Assembly: GCF_040947875.1 (NCBI RefSeq)
Contig: NZ_JBFRXN010000004.1
Coordinates: forward strand, 682,001-746,000
Length of the DNA: 64,000 bases
Direction of reading: 5' to 3'
Source of the DNA: Pseudomonas sp. MYb118
Lineage (GTDB): Bacteria > Pseudomonadota > Gammaproteobacteria > Pseudomonadales > Pseudomonadaceae
Shown: in pieces, positions 17,174 to 26,433 of the stretch
Position numbering within the stretch: the stretch's first letter is position 1
How the letters are laid out: each line of letters starts with the position of its first letter
Translations under genes and position numbers: made by a program
The notes under the pieces: generated by a model
Databases searched by the model: none
Told to the model about the DNA's origin: nothing
Seen by the model: only the letters and a program-made list of their open reading frames with translations

Positions 17174-18010
17174 TCAGCTCCTTGTGCCTTTCTGGGCGTG
17201 TTCGTCCAGGCCGTCGGCCAACAGGCTGAGGCCCAGCATCAGGGTGGAGATGGCAATGCACGGGAAGATCACCAGGTGCGGAAAGGCGATGGCCATGCTG
17301 CGGCCTTCGTTGATCATGCCGCCCCAGTCCGGGATCGGTGGCGGCAGGCCCAGGCCGAGAAAGCCCAGGGCGCCGATCATGATCGCGGTGTAGCCGATGC
17401 GCAGGCAGAAATCGACGATCAGCGGGCCGCCGCAGTTGGGCAGGATTTCCACCAGCATGATGCGCAGCGAACCTTCGCCCTGGGTGATGGCGCTGAGCAC
17501 GTAGTCGCGCGAGCGGATGTCGATGGTCAGGGCGCGCATGATGCGGAAGATCGCCGGGGCGCTGGTGAAGGTCACCGCAATCAGGATGTTCAGCGCCGAG
17601 GCGCCGAGGGCGATGATGATCACGATGTACAGCACCAGCACCGGGAACGACAGCACGGTGTCGGCCACATAGGACAGCAAGGCGTCGACCTTGCCACCGA
17701 AGTAACCGGCGCACAGGCCCATGGCGATGCCCACGGCGAACGCGGTCAGCGTGGCGAGGATCGACCAGAACAGCACGGTGCGCGTGCCCCAGATCAGCCG
17801 CGAGAGAATGTCGCGGCCAATCATGTCGGTGCCCAACAGGAAGCTCTGGCCGTCGGGGTCCGCTGTCATGGGGGTGAGCAGCGGGCTGAAGCTGGCCAGC
17901 GGATCATGCGGCGCCAGCCACGGCGCGAACGCGGCGACCAGCACCCAGCCGCCCACGAGGATCAGGCCGAGCAACGCCAGGGGATGTTTGAACGAGTGCA
18001 GGAAGCTCAT
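17174..18010 (-). CDS. ABC transporter permease, DppC-like
   Basis: A 278-residue inner-membrane permease. The N-terminal helix is followed by the OppC/DppC segment AAFAPWLAPHDPLA, then GTDMIGRDILSRLIWGTRT. The BPD_transp_1 domain has the EAA-like loop around SRDYVLSAITQGEGSLRIMLVEILPN that docks the ATPase. It overlaps the DppB-like gene by 4 bases and is followed by the ATPase gene after 2 bases, so it belongs to one operon. Confidence 0.95.
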   Translation of the reverse strand: MSFLHSFKHPLALLGLILVGGWVLVAAFAPWLAPHDPLASFSPLLTPMTADPDGQSFLLGTDMIGRDILSRLIWGTRTVLFWSILATLTAFAVGIAMGLCAGYFGGKVDALLSYVADTVLSFPVLVLYIVIIIALGASALNILIAVTFTSAPAIFRIMRALTIDIRSRDYVLSAITQGEGSLRIMLVEILPNCGGPLIVDFCLRIGYTAIMIGALGFLGLGLPPPIPDWGGMINEGRSMAIAFPHLVIFPCIAISTLMLGLSLLADGLDEHAQKGTRS

Positions 18011-18960
18011 TGGCCACCTCCGCCAAGACTGCGCAAGGTGATGCGCGGGTTGAGCCAGGTGTAGGCCAGGTCGGAAAAGATCTTGGTCGCGCCGACCACC
18101 GCGCCGCTGATCATCGCGCAGGCTTCGATCAGGTAGACGTCGTGGTTCAGTGACGCGGTGTACAGCAGCGAGCCGAAGCCCTTGTAGGCAAAGAACACCT
18201 CGACCACGATCACGTTCGACAGCAGCCAGGGGATGTACAGCATGATCACAGTGATCGGGGCGATCAGCACATTGCGCAGGGCGTGGCGCAGCACGATGCG
18301 CGCGGTCGATGCCCCTTTCAGGCGCGCGGTGCGGATGTACGGCGCCTGCATCACTTCCACCATCGAGGCGCGGGTGATGCGCGCCAGGTAGCCGATGCCG
18401 AACAGGCACAGCACCATCAGCGGCAGGGCCAGTTCGGCACCACTGAATCCGTCGCTCATGCTGCTCACGCCCGGCAGCCAGTTGAGCCAGAACACGAAGA
18501 TCGCCGAGACGAACACCGCACTGGCGAAATCCGGAATCGAGGTGGTGACGATCGACAGGAACGACACCAGGCGATCGATCATCGAGCCCTGGCGAATGCC
18601 GGCCAGCACGCCGAGGGTCAGGGCCACCGGCACCATCACCAGCAACGCCAGCCCGGCGAGAATCAGGGTTTGCCCAAGGTTGGGCAGCAGCAGGTTGATC
18701 ACCGGTTCGCGAAAGTGCACCGAGGTGCCCCAGTCGCCGCTGACGAAGTCCTTCAACCACACCAGGTAGCGCCACAGGAACGGCTGGTCATAGCCATGTT
18801 CCACCAGCCACGCGGCGCGCTGGTCGGCGGCGGAGTAGGGGCCGAGGACGTTGATCGCCACGTCCTCGATGTTCAATTCCAGGGCGACGAACACGATCAG
18901 CGACACCGATAACAGGGTCGCGATCAACGCCGCCAGTTTGCGCAACAGAAAGTCAGCCAT
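18007..18960 (-). CDS. ABC transporter permease, DppB-like
   Basis: A 317-residue inner-membrane permease with six predicted helices. It shows the DppB hallmarks: an N-terminal LRKLAALIATLLSVSLIVF helix, GDWGTSVHFREPV, and the EAA loop around YIRTARLKGASTARIVLRHALRN. It pairs with the DppC-like subunit, whose gene starts inside its last codons. The binding-protein gene lies 75 bases upstream on the same strand. Confidence 0.95.
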   Translation of the reverse strand: MADFLLRKLAALIATLLSVSLIVFVALELNIEDVAINVLGPYSAADQRAAWLVEHGYDQPFLWRYLVWLKDFVSGDWGTSVHFREPVINLLLPNLGQTLILAGLALLVMVPVALTLGVLAGIRQGSMIDRLVSFLSIVTTSIPDFASAVFVSAIFVFWLNWLPGVSSMSDGFSGAELALPLMVLCLFGIGYLARITRASMVEVMQAPYIRTARLKGASTARIVLRHALRNVLIAPITVIMLYIPWLLSNVIVVEVFFAYKGFGSLLYTASLNHDVYLIEACAMISGAVVGATKIFSDLAYTWLNPRITLRSLGGGGQ

Positions 18961-19035
18961 GGATGCAGGCTCCAGCAGGTCAAGAGGCCGGCCCGCCGCA
19001 CCCCGAGGGTGGGCGAGCGCGTGTGCGGCTGCGTG

Positions 19036-20679
19036 TCAGGCGCTCAGCCAGACCTCGTCCATGGGGTAGAAGTCCGAAGGGTGGACCTTGAAGCCCTGGA
19101 CCTTCTTGCTGGTGGCGGTGAACTTGTCACCCCAGAACGGCTGTACCATCACCGCGCCGTCCTGCAGGATGCGCTCGACGTCCTGCATGGCCACGGCGCG
19201 TTGTTTCGGGTCGATGATGCCCATGGCCTTGTCCAGCGCGGCATCGAACGCCGGGTCGCTGTAGTGGCTTTCGTTCCAGGCGGCGCCTGTGCGGTAGGCC
19301 AGCTCCAGGGACATCACGCCCAACGGGCGGTGGGCCCAGTAGGTCAGGCTGAACGCGGCCTTGTCCCAGATCGGCCAGTACTGGGTGGCCGGGATCACCT
19401 TGAGGTTGATGCGGATGCCGGCTTCCAGGCAGTTCTGTTGCAGGATCTGCGCGCAGTCCTGCTCGTAGCGGCCCTGGGTGTTGCCGACGATCAGGTCGAT
19501 GTCGATACCGTTGGGGTAGCCGGCTTCGGCCAGCAGTTTTTTCGCCCCGGCCACGTCCCGCTCGCGTTTGGGCAGCGGTGCGTATTCGGGGTGGGACGGG
19601 GCCACGTGGTGGTCTTCGCCCAGGGTGCCCATGCCGCGATAGGCGATCTTGAGCATCTGCGCGTTGTCGGCGCACATCACCACGGCCTTGCGCAGGCGCA
19701 CATCGCTGAACGGCTTCTGGTCGCAGGCCATGCGCATGACCACGGTCTGCGCCGATTTGCAGCTGAGCAATTGCGCACCCGGCAGGCGCTTGGCCAGGTC
19801 CAGTTCGGCGACGGTGATGCGGTACAGCACGTCGACCTGGCCGGCTTGCAGGGCGGCCAGGTGAGTGGAAATGTCGGTGCCCATGTCGACGTAGCGCAGC
19901 TCGTCGAGGTTGGCCGGCTTGCGCCAGTAATCGGCGCGCTTGGCGAAGGTGGCCTGCTTGTTCACCGCGAACGACACCAGTTTGAACGGGCCGGTGCCGA
20001 TCGGGTTTTTCGTCCAGTCATCACCGGCCTTGAAGCTGCGGTGTACCAGGGTGCAGGTGAAGGCGCTGAGCATTTCCGGCACGGCCAGGATCGGGCGCTT
20101 GAGCACCAGGCGGAACTGGTACGGGCCGGTTTTCTCGAAGGCAGCGACGTCCTGGAACGCGGTGCGGTTGACCGACTTGGAATCGGCGGCGATCCAGCGA
20201 TTGATGTTGTGCTCGACGTCGTCGGCGCTGAACTCATCGCCGTTGCTCCACTTCACGCCCTGGCGCAGGTTGAAGGTCCAGGTCTTGAGGTCTTCGGACG
20301 GGCTCCAGCTCTCGGCCAGGTACGGGTGGGTGATGTTGTCGGCATCGACCCAGGTGAGGAATTCCAAAGAGTTGCGCAGCAGGTTCGAGGCTTCGATCCA
20401 GGTGATCAGCATCGGGTCCTGGATTTCCTGGATGGCGCAGGCAAAACGCAGGCTGCCGCCCTGGCGTGGCGGCTGGTCATCGGCGGCGAACACCGAATCG
20501 CCCAGCAAGGCCGAGCCGACGAAGGTGCTGGCGCTGGCGACGGTGATGCCCAAAAGGGTAGCGGTACGCAGGAATTGTCGACGATTGATCTCGCCGCTTC
20601 TGACTTGGGTGCACAGCTGGTCGACCGCCGGGTGCGGCGCAGCGCCATCCAGGGTTTGCAACTCGTCGAGATGGGACAT
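19036..20679 (-). CDS. ABC transporter substrate-binding protein, family 5, Tat-type signal
   Basis: A 547-residue periplasmic solute-binding protein of the peptide/opine/nickel family (SBP_bac_5). A twin-arginine motif (NRRQFLRTATLLGITVASAS, about residues 32-51) suggests export folded by the Tat system. The family core is evident in EFLTWVDADNITHPYLAESW, WTFNLRQGVKWSNGDEFSADDV and NPIGTGPFKLVSF. It is the first gene of the importer operon, running leftwards to two permeases, the ATPase and a porin. A LysR gene is divergent. Peptides, opines or glycosylated acids are possible ligands. Confidence 0.94.
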   Translation of the reverse strand: MSHLDELQTLDGAAPHPAVDQLCTQVRSGEINRRQFLRTATLLGITVASASTFVGSALLGDSVFAADDQPPRQGGSLRFACAIQEIQDPMLITWIEASNLLRNSLEFLTWVDADNITHPYLAESWSPSEDLKTWTFNLRQGVKWSNGDEFSADDVEHNINRWIAADSKSVNRTAFQDVAAFEKTGPYQFRLVLKRPILAVPEMLSAFTCTLVHRSFKAGDDWTKNPIGTGPFKLVSFAVNKQATFAKRADYWRKPANLDELRYVDMGTDISTHLAALQAGQVDVLYRITVAELDLAKRLPGAQLLSCKSAQTVVMRMACDQKPFSDVRLRKAVVMCADNAQMLKIAYRGMGTLGEDHHVAPSHPEYAPLPKRERDVAGAKKLLAEAGYPNGIDIDLIVGNTQGRYEQDCAQILQQNCLEAGIRINLKVIPATQYWPIWDKAAFSLTYWAHRPLGVMSLELAYRTGAAWNESHYSDPAFDAALDKAMGIIDPKQRAVAMQDVERILQDGAVMVQPFWGDKFTATSKKVQGFKVHPSDFYPMDEVWLSA

Positions 20680-20827
20680 GGGGTAGCTCTCATGTTGTTT
20701 TTATTAGAGATGGCCGCAGTCTTGGCAACGCCCGCAAAATCGACAAACGATAATTTCAGCGGGCAAACCTTCGATAAACGCATGTTACTGGCAGGTGGCT
20801 ATGCCGACAGTTGATCTAGACCATCGT

Positions 20828-20916
20828 TGTGGGAGCGAGCCTGCTCGCGATAGCGGTGTGTCAGGTGTGGAAATGTTGATTGTTACAGCGTCATCGCGAG
20901 CAGGCTCGCTCCCACA
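20828..20916. repeat. REPIN in the divergent region of the ABC operon and LysR gene
   Basis: TGTGGGAGCGAGCCTGC is inverted as GCAGGCTCGCTCCCACA, with inner CGCGATAGCGGTG and CATCGCGAG arms. REPINs are usually between convergent or tandem genes; here it lies between divergent starts. Confidence 0.88.
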
Positions 20917-21040
20917 TGGGTAGTCATGAACCTGGAGCAAGGATTGTCCGACACAACACAAAAATGCACGTTACTCAGGAAATCTCCTACAAGACGTGGG
21001 ATGCTTTACACCTGCTCAGCCTTCCACGAGTGCCTTTTTC

Positions 21041-21991
21041 ATGAAACGCAAAATGCCCGCGCTCAATGCGCTCAAGGCCTTCGAAGTGGCCGGCAGCACC
21101 GGCAGCTTCACCCGGGCCGCCGAGTTGCTCAACGTCACCCAGAGCGCGGTCAGCCGCCAGGTGCGCCAGCTCGAAGAACAGCTGGGGGAGAACCTGCTGG
21201 AGCGGCGTCATCATCACCTCGACCTGACCAGCGCCGGGCGGGTGTTGCTGCGGGCCTTGCACCAGTCGTTCGACAAGATCGAGTTGACGGTGCGCAGCAT
21301 CCAGCAGAAAACCCATTCCAATCGCCTGCACATCAACGCGCCGCCGACCTTCACCCACCGCTGGTTGATGCCGCGCCTGAGTCGCCTGCGCGAGCAGCAC
21401 CCGGACCTCGAACTGAGCATCACCACCCGCTTGCAGGACAGCCTGGCGGAAACCAGCACGCTCGATTGCGCCATTCGTTTTGGCAACGGCGAATGGGATG
21501 GCCTGGACAGTTCACTGCTGATCCAGGAACGGCACATCGCGGTGTGCGCGCCGTCCCTTTACGCGCGGGAGTGGAACGAGGAGGGCATCGACCTCAATCG
21601 CCTGACCCTGCTGCACGTGCTTGCCCGGGAAGACCAGCGCTACCTGACCTGGAAGCACTGGCTGGACGCGGCGAAGATCACCGGCGTCGATACCCAGGGC
21701 GGTTACGAGTTCGACCTGCTCGACCTGGCGATCCGCGCGGCCACCGATGGCCTGGGCATCACCATCGCCGACTGGCACATGGTCACCCACGAACTGGCCA
21801 GCGGGCAGTTGACCCAGGTGCTCAACGTGCACGTCGACGGCCATCAATCCTACTGGCTGGTGACCCGCCCCGAGCAAACCCAGATGCCGCAATTGCAGGT
21901 GTTCAGCCAATGGCTGCAGGAAGAAATCTGGCTGGCGCAGAGGCAACTGGAGCCTTCAACCGCCACCACCCCCAGCACCGCCTTCCTGTAG
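21041..21991 (+). CDS. LysR-family regulator, GcvA-like, with REP-encoded stop
   Basis: A 316-residue LysR regulator. The start at 21041 gives MKRKMPALNALKAFEVAGSTGSF, followed by the recognition helix region NVTQSAVSRQVRQLEEQLG. The effector domain begins with NAPPTFTHRWLMPRLSRL. It is divergent from the ABC importer operon and upstream of the second aldehyde dehydrogenase operon, so it may regulate either. Oddly, its last two codons (CTG TAG) are the first bases of the downstream REPIN, so the C-terminus ...STAFL ends inside the repeat. Confidence 0.92.
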   Translation: MKRKMPALNALKAFEVAGSTGSFTRAAELLNVTQSAVSRQVRQLEEQLGENLLERRHHHLDLTSAGRVLLRALHQSFDKIELTVRSIQQKTHSNRLHINAPPTFTHRWLMPRLSRLREQHPDLELSITTRLQDSLAETSTLDCAIRFGNGEWDGLDSSLLIQERHIAVCAPSLYAREWNEEGIDLNRLTLLHVLAREDQRYLTWKHWLDAAKITGVDTQGGYEFDLLDLAIRAATDGLGITIADWHMVTHELASGQLTQVLNVHVDGHQSYWLVTRPEQTQMPQLQVFSQWLQEEIWLAQRQLEPSTATTPSTAFL

Positions 21992-22077
21992 GAGCGAGCT
22001 TGCTCGCGATAGCACTGTATCAGCTAAAAAAATCTCGACTGACCCACCGCCATCGCGAGCAAGCTCGCTCCTACAGG
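21985..22077. repeat. REPIN overlapping the LysR stop codon
   Basis: CCTGTAGGAGCGAGCTTGC is inverted as GCAAGCTCGCTCCTACAGG. The TAG at 21989-21991 is both REP sequence and the termination codon of the upstream regulator. Confidence 0.9.
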
Positions 22078-22089
22078 TGTGGCTAAATG

Positions 22090-22116
22090 GGTAACCTGCA
22101 TTTTTCGCATGTTACC
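22090..22116. promoter_or_regulatory. Inverted-repeat operator candidate upstream of the dehydrogenase operon
   Basis: GGTAACCTGC and GCATGTTACC form 10-base arms with one mismatch around a 7-base spacer, 81 bases before the aldehyde dehydrogenase start. Its size and placement fit a dimeric regulator site. Which regulator binds is unknown. Confidence 0.5.
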
Positions 22117-22197
22117 CCGCTCAATAAATCGTTTGTTCAAACCCCGTCGGATGCCAAAACTGCCCCCACTGGATAAAAACAACGATGGGCGATTCAC

Positions 22198-23622
22198 ATG
22201 CGACTCGAGCGAAATTTTGTTAACGGCCACTTCATCGAACCGGCCAGCGATGCGCTGATCGCGGTCTACAACCCGGCGACCGAAGCGCTGGTGGGCCACG
22301 TCTCGGCAGCCTCGGCCGATGAAGCCACGGCTGCGGTCGAAGCCGCCAGCGCCGCACAGAAAACCTGGGGCAAGCTGACCAGCATCGAACGCGCCGAACA
22401 CCTGCGCGCCTTCGCTGATGCCCTGGACGCCTGCGCCGAAGACATCGGCGCCGCCCTGGCCGCTGAATCCGGCAAGAGCGTTGCCGATGCCAGCAACGAA
22501 GCCCGTTACGCCGCGCAGATCACCCGCTACCACGCCGAGTGGGCGCGGCGGATCGAAGGCGAGATCATCCCCAGCGACACTCCCAACGAAAGCCTGCTGC
22601 TGCACCGCGAGCCGATTGGCGTGGTCGCCTGCCTGATCCCGTTCAACTACCCGGTCTACACCCTGCTGCGCAAGATCGCCCCGGCGCTGATCGCCGGCAA
22701 CACGGTGGTGGTGCGCCCGAGCAACAACACCCCGACCTCGGCGTTCGAAATCGCCAAGGCCGTGCAGCAGGCCGGTCTGCCGGCCGGGGTGGTGAACATC
22801 CTGACCATGGACCACGGCACCGCCGCCACGGTGTGCACGCACCCGGCTGTCGGCCTGATCACCCTGACCGGCAGCGTCAACGCCGGACGCATCGTGCTCG
22901 AATACTGCAAGGCCAACATCGCCAAGCCGTCGCTGGAGCTGGGCGGCAAGACCCCGGCGATCATCGAGGCCGATGCCGACCTGGAAGCCGCCGCAAGCGC
23001 CATCGTCGCCTCCAAGACCACCCACTGTGGCCAGCTGTGCACGGCGGTGGAGCGGGTCTATGTGCAGGAAAGCGTCTACGAGCAATTCCTCGGCCTGCTG
23101 AAACAGAAAATCAGCGCGGTGAAGTTCGGCGACCGTGCCAGCGATGCCAGCCTGATGGGGCCGCTGGTCAATGCCAGCTCGCAGCAGAACATTCACGCCA
23201 TGGTCGAGCGCGCCGTCGCCGACGGTGCTGTACTGGAAACGGGTGGTTTCATCCCGCCGGGCAACGGTCATTTCTATCCGCCAACGCTGCTCAGCGGCTG
23301 CCGCCAGGACATGGAAATCATCCAGGAAGAAATCTTCGGCCCGGTGTTGCCGGTGCTCAAGTACCGCGACATCGACGAAGCGCTGGCCATGGCCAACGAC
23401 CATCAGTTCGGCCTGTCCTCGGTGCTGTACACCGAGAACTACCGCACCACGATGAAGGTCGCCAACGCCATCGAGGCCGGCGAGCTGTACGTCAATCGCA
23501 CCCCGGCGGACCCGTACCAGGGCTTCCACGCCGGCTGGAAACGCTCGGGGTTGGGCGGCGATGACGGCAAGCACGGCATGCTCGAATTCACCCAGACCCG
23601 CCTGGTGGTCATGAAGTACTGA
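22198..23622 (+). CDS. Aldehyde dehydrogenase, lactaldehyde dehydrogenase-like
   Basis: A 474-residue ALDH. Key parts are VVACLIPFNYPVYTLLRKIAPAL (coenzyme region), TLTGSVNAGRIVLEY, the general-base Glu in LELGGKTPA, and the catalytic Cys in HCGQLCTAVERVYVQ. The C-terminal ELYVNRTPADPYQGFHAGWKRSGLGGDDGKHG resembles AldA-type glycolaldehyde/lactaldehyde dehydrogenases. It heads an operon with an MFS transporter, an enolase-superfamily dehydratase and, after a REPIN, a GMC oxidoreductase. This order suggests alcohol to aldehyde to acid to dehydrated acid. It differs clearly from the ALDH at 10 kb. Confidence 0.94.
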   Translation: MRLERNFVNGHFIEPASDALIAVYNPATEALVGHVSAASADEATAAVEAASAAQKTWGKLTSIERAEHLRAFADALDACAEDIGAALAAESGKSVADASNEARYAAQITRYHAEWARRIEGEIIPSDTPNESLLLHREPIGVVACLIPFNYPVYTLLRKIAPALIAGNTVVVRPSNNTPTSAFEIAKAVQQAGLPAGVVNILTMDHGTAATVCTHPAVGLITLTGSVNAGRIVLEYCKANIAKPSLELGGKTPAIIEADADLEAAASAIVASKTTHCGQLCTAVERVYVQESVYEQFLGLLKQKISAVKFGDRASDASLMGPLVNASSQQNIHAMVERAVADGAVLETGGFIPPGNGHFYPPTLLSGCRQDMEIIQEEIFGPVLPVLKYRDIDEALAMANDHQFGLSSVLYTENYRTTMKVANAIEAGELYVNRTPADPYQGFHAGWKRSGLGGDDGKHGMLEFTQTRLVVMKY

Positions 23623-23668
23623 TCCGCCGCTGAACGTTACACGCTGCACCCATAAAAACAATTATCAG

Positions 23669-23691
23669 GGGCACCCGGACGCCGGGTGCCC
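23669..23691 (+). promoter_or_regulatory. Strong intra-operon hairpin before the MFS gene
   Basis: GGGCACCCGG and CCGGGTGCCC form a perfect 10-bp stem with a 3-base loop, starting 47 bases after the dehydrogenase stop and ending 13 bases before the MFS start, with the GAGG ribosome site right behind it. No U-run follows. It could be an mRNA-stability element, processing site or attenuator. Confidence 0.55.
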
Positions 23692-23704
23692 TGAGGTTCC
23701 CCAG

Positions 23705-25024
23705 ATGTCCAAGCATGCCTCCACCGCTGCCGCTGTTCAGGGTTCGAACGCCGGTTCCAAAAGCCACAGCGACAAGGGAAGTCGTTACCTGCAACTGATG
23801 CTGCTGGTCCTGGCCGCTGGCGCAATCTACCCGATCCTGTACCTGCGCCAGGTCTATCAGACCACCATGCTCGAAGTGTTCCAGATCAACCACAGCGAGC
23901 TGGGTTACCTGTACTCGATGCTCGGCACGATCTTCCTGTTGTCCTACCTGCCGAGCGGCTGGCTGGCCGACCGCATCGCCCCGCGTTTCCTGATTTTCTT
24001 CTCGCTGGTGGCCACCGGCGCCCTGGGCCTGTGGTACTCCACGGCGCCGTCGATGACCAGCCTCATGATCATCTTCGGTTGCTGGGGCCTGACCACCGGC
24101 CTGACGTTCTGGGCCTCGGTGCTCAAGCGCGTGAAGATGATCGCCCACCACTCCGAGCAGGGGAGGTTCTTCGGTATTCTCGATGGCGGCCGCGGCCTGG
24201 TCGAGGCGCTGCTGGCCACCGTCGCCCTGGCGCTGTTCGCCTACGCCACCGAAACCCGTGGCGAGTCGACGGCCGAAGGTTTCCGCCATGTGGTCTACCT
24301 GTACGCCTTCACCTGCATCGCCATCGGCTGCGTGCTGGTGCTGATCAAGGACCCCAAGTCGATGCAGGACACCGCGCCGGTGGAGCAGGGCAAGTTCAAC
24401 CTGCTCGCCGACCTCGCCACCCTGGTGAAAATCCCCGAGCTGTGGCTGGTCACCGCCATCGTGTTCTGCGGTTATCACATCTTCTGGGCCACCTACAGCT
24501 TCTCCGATTACCTGCAGGGCGGCGGCATGACCGCAGTCATGGCCGGCACCATCACCACCATCAAACTGTGGATGCGCCCCATCGGTGGTATCGGCGGCGG
24601 CTGGCTGGGTGACAAGTTCTCCAACATCTCGGTGCTGGTGGTCGCGCTGTTCCTCGCGACTCTGGCGATGGTCGGCCTGATCGTGTTCCCGGCGCTGGGC
24701 AGCATGGGCCTGCTGATCGCCACAGTGATCTTCATCGGCCTGATGACCTATGCCATTCGCGGCCTGTACTGGGCGATCCTCGACACCTGCGCCATCCCGC
24801 TGCGCATCACCGGCCTGGCCATCGGCATCGTCTCGGTGGTGGGTTACCTGCCGGACACCTTCATCCCGTTGATCAACGGTTACCTCACCGAACATTACCC
24901 CGGTGCCCTGGGTTACCAACTGTATTTCGGCTACATCGCCAGCGTCGGCCTGGTCGGGACCCTCGCGGCCCTGGCACTGCGCGCTCGCGTCAACCGTCCA
25001 AACTTGAACAAGGCAGGTGCCTGA
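23705..25024 (+). CDS. MFS transporter
   Basis: A 439-residue inner-membrane transporter with 12 predicted helices. The N-terminal cytoplasmic tail is unusually long and Ser/Lys-rich (about 27 residues). The MFS motif appears as SGWLADRIAPRFLIFF after TM2. The second half carries GGGWLGDKFSNISVLV, the repeated motif after TM8. It lies between the aldehyde dehydrogenase and dehydratase genes, with only one base before the latter, so it probably imports their substrate (a sugar acid or polyol is plausible). Confidence 0.92.
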   Translation: MSKHASTAAAVQGSNAGSKSHSDKGSRYLQLMLLVLAAGAIYPILYLRQVYQTTMLEVFQINHSELGYLYSMLGTIFLLSYLPSGWLADRIAPRFLIFFSLVATGALGLWYSTAPSMTSLMIIFGCWGLTTGLTFWASVLKRVKMIAHHSEQGRFFGILDGGRGLVEALLATVALALFAYATETRGESTAEGFRHVVYLYAFTCIAIGCVLVLIKDPKSMQDTAPVEQGKFNLLADLATLVKIPELWLVTAIVFCGYHIFWATYSFSDYLQGGGMTAVMAGTITTIKLWMRPIGGIGGGWLGDKFSNISVLVVALFLATLAMVGLIVFPALGSMGLLIATVIFIGLMTYAIRGLYWAILDTCAIPLRITGLAIGIVSVVGYLPDTFIPLINGYLTEHYPGALGYQLYFGYIASVGLVGTLAALALRARVNRPNLNKAGA

Positions 25025-25025
25025 G

Positions 25026-26243
25026 ATGAAAATCGTCGCCCTCGAAACCCATATCGTCGCTGTTCCGCCACCGCACATCGGCGGCATGTACTGGCTGTTC
25101 GTCAAACTGAAGACCGCTTGCGGCATTGAAGGCGTCGGCGAAATCTACGCCGCGACCTTCGGCCCCAAGGCCATGCTGCCGATCATCGAAGACGTGTTCG
25201 AGCGCTACCTGCTCAACCAGGACCCGCACCACATCGAGCGCTTCTTCCGCCAGGCCTATTCGAGCGGCTTCACCCAGCGCCCGGACCTGACCATGATGGG
25301 CGTGGTCAGCGGCCTGGAAATGGCCTGCTGGGACATCATCGGCAAGGCCGCGAACAAGCCGGTCTACGAGCTGCTCGGCGGCAAGGTCAACGAGCGCCTG
25401 CGTTCCTACACCTACCTCTACCCGGTCAACAGCAAGGGCGAGTACGACTACGACGACCCGGACCTGGCCGCCGAGTGCGCCATCGAGAACATGAACAAGG
25501 GCTTCACCGCCGTGAAGTTCGACCCGGCCGGGCCGTACACCGCGTATTCCGGGCACCAGATTTCGCTGGAAGTGCTGGAGCGCTGCGAGACCTTCTGCCG
25601 CAAGATCCGCGAAGCGGTGGGCGACAAGTGCGACCTGCTGTTCGGCACCCACGGGCAGATGGTGCCGTCCTCGGCGATCCGCCTGGCCAAGCGCCTGGAG
25701 AAGTACGACCCGCTGTGGTTCGAAGAGCCGGTGCCGCCAGGCCAGGAAGATGCCATGGCGCAAGTCGCGGCCAAGACCAGCATCCCGATTGCCACTGGCG
25801 AGCGGCTGACCACCAAGTACGAGTTCTTCAAGCTGTTGCAGGCCGGCGGTGCGTCGATCCTGCAAATGAACGTCGCCCGCTGCGGTGGCCTGCTGGAAGC
25901 CAAGAAAATCGCCAGCATGGCCGAGGCGTATTACGCACAGATCGCCCCGCACCTGTACAACGGGCCGATTGGTGCCGCCGCGAGCTTCCAGCTGGCCACC
26001 TGCACGCCGAACTTCCTGATCCAGGAAAGCATCATGACCTGGGGCGGCTTCCATGCCGAAGTCCTGACCAAGCCATTGCAGTGGGAGGACGGCTACATCA
26101 TCCCGTCCACCGAGCCGGGCCTGGGCGTGGAGCTGAACATGGACGTGGTGCGCCGGCATTCGCCGTACACCGGCGAGCGCCTGCACCTGCAAATGGCGCC
26201 GACCCCGGCGGACGTCAAGGACACTTCGCCGGCCAAGGGCTGA
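25026..26243 (+). CDS. Mandelate racemase/muconate lactonizing enzyme family protein (sugar-acid dehydratase-like)
   Basis: A 405-residue enolase-superfamily enzyme. The N-terminal capping domain is MKIVALETHIVAVPPPHIGG, and the barrel includes GLEMACWDIIGKAANKPVYELLGGKV. Metal-ligand motifs appear as WFEEPVPPGQ and ATGERLTT. A catalytic-type His is in FGTHGQM and another in APHLYNGP, as in the galactonate dehydratase group. The usual first metal ligand (Asp of the D-x-H-G motif) is Gly here (G-T-H-G), confirmed from the codons around 25652. The start follows the MFS stop by one base. A dehydratase or isomerase on a sugar acid is likely; the substrate is unknown. Confidence 0.9.
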   Translation: MKIVALETHIVAVPPPHIGGMYWLFVKLKTACGIEGVGEIYAATFGPKAMLPIIEDVFERYLLNQDPHHIERFFRQAYSSGFTQRPDLTMMGVVSGLEMACWDIIGKAANKPVYELLGGKVNERLRSYTYLYPVNSKGEYDYDDPDLAAECAIENMNKGFTAVKFDPAGPYTAYSGHQISLEVLERCETFCRKIREAVGDKCDLLFGTHGQMVPSSAIRLAKRLEKYDPLWFEEPVPPGQEDAMAQVAAKTSIPIATGERLTTKYEFFKLLQAGGASILQMNVARCGGLLEAKKIASMAEAYYAQIAPHLYNGPIGAAASFQLATCTPNFLIQESIMTWGGFHAEVLTKPLQWEDGYIIPSTEPGLGVELNMDVVRRHSPYTGERLHLQMAPTPADVKDTSPAKG

Positions 26244-26282
26244 AGGGATTTTTTTCACCGGAGATCAGGCATCCACACAAGC

Positions 26283-26379
26283 CCCCTGTAGGAGCGAGCT
26301 TGCTCGCGATAGCGGACCATCAGTAACGAATGTGTCGACTGACACTCCGCCATCGCGAGCAAGCTCGCTCCTACAGGGG
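26283..26379. repeat. REPIN between dehydratase and GMC genes
   Basis: CCCCTGTAGGAGCGAGC is inverted as GCTCGCTCCTACAGGGG, separating two same-strand genes of one functional cluster. Confidence 0.9.
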
Positions 26380-26433
26380 CGGTGCAGGGTCGCTTCCGGT
26401 TCATCTGTACAACGACTTACGCGGTAACCGTGC

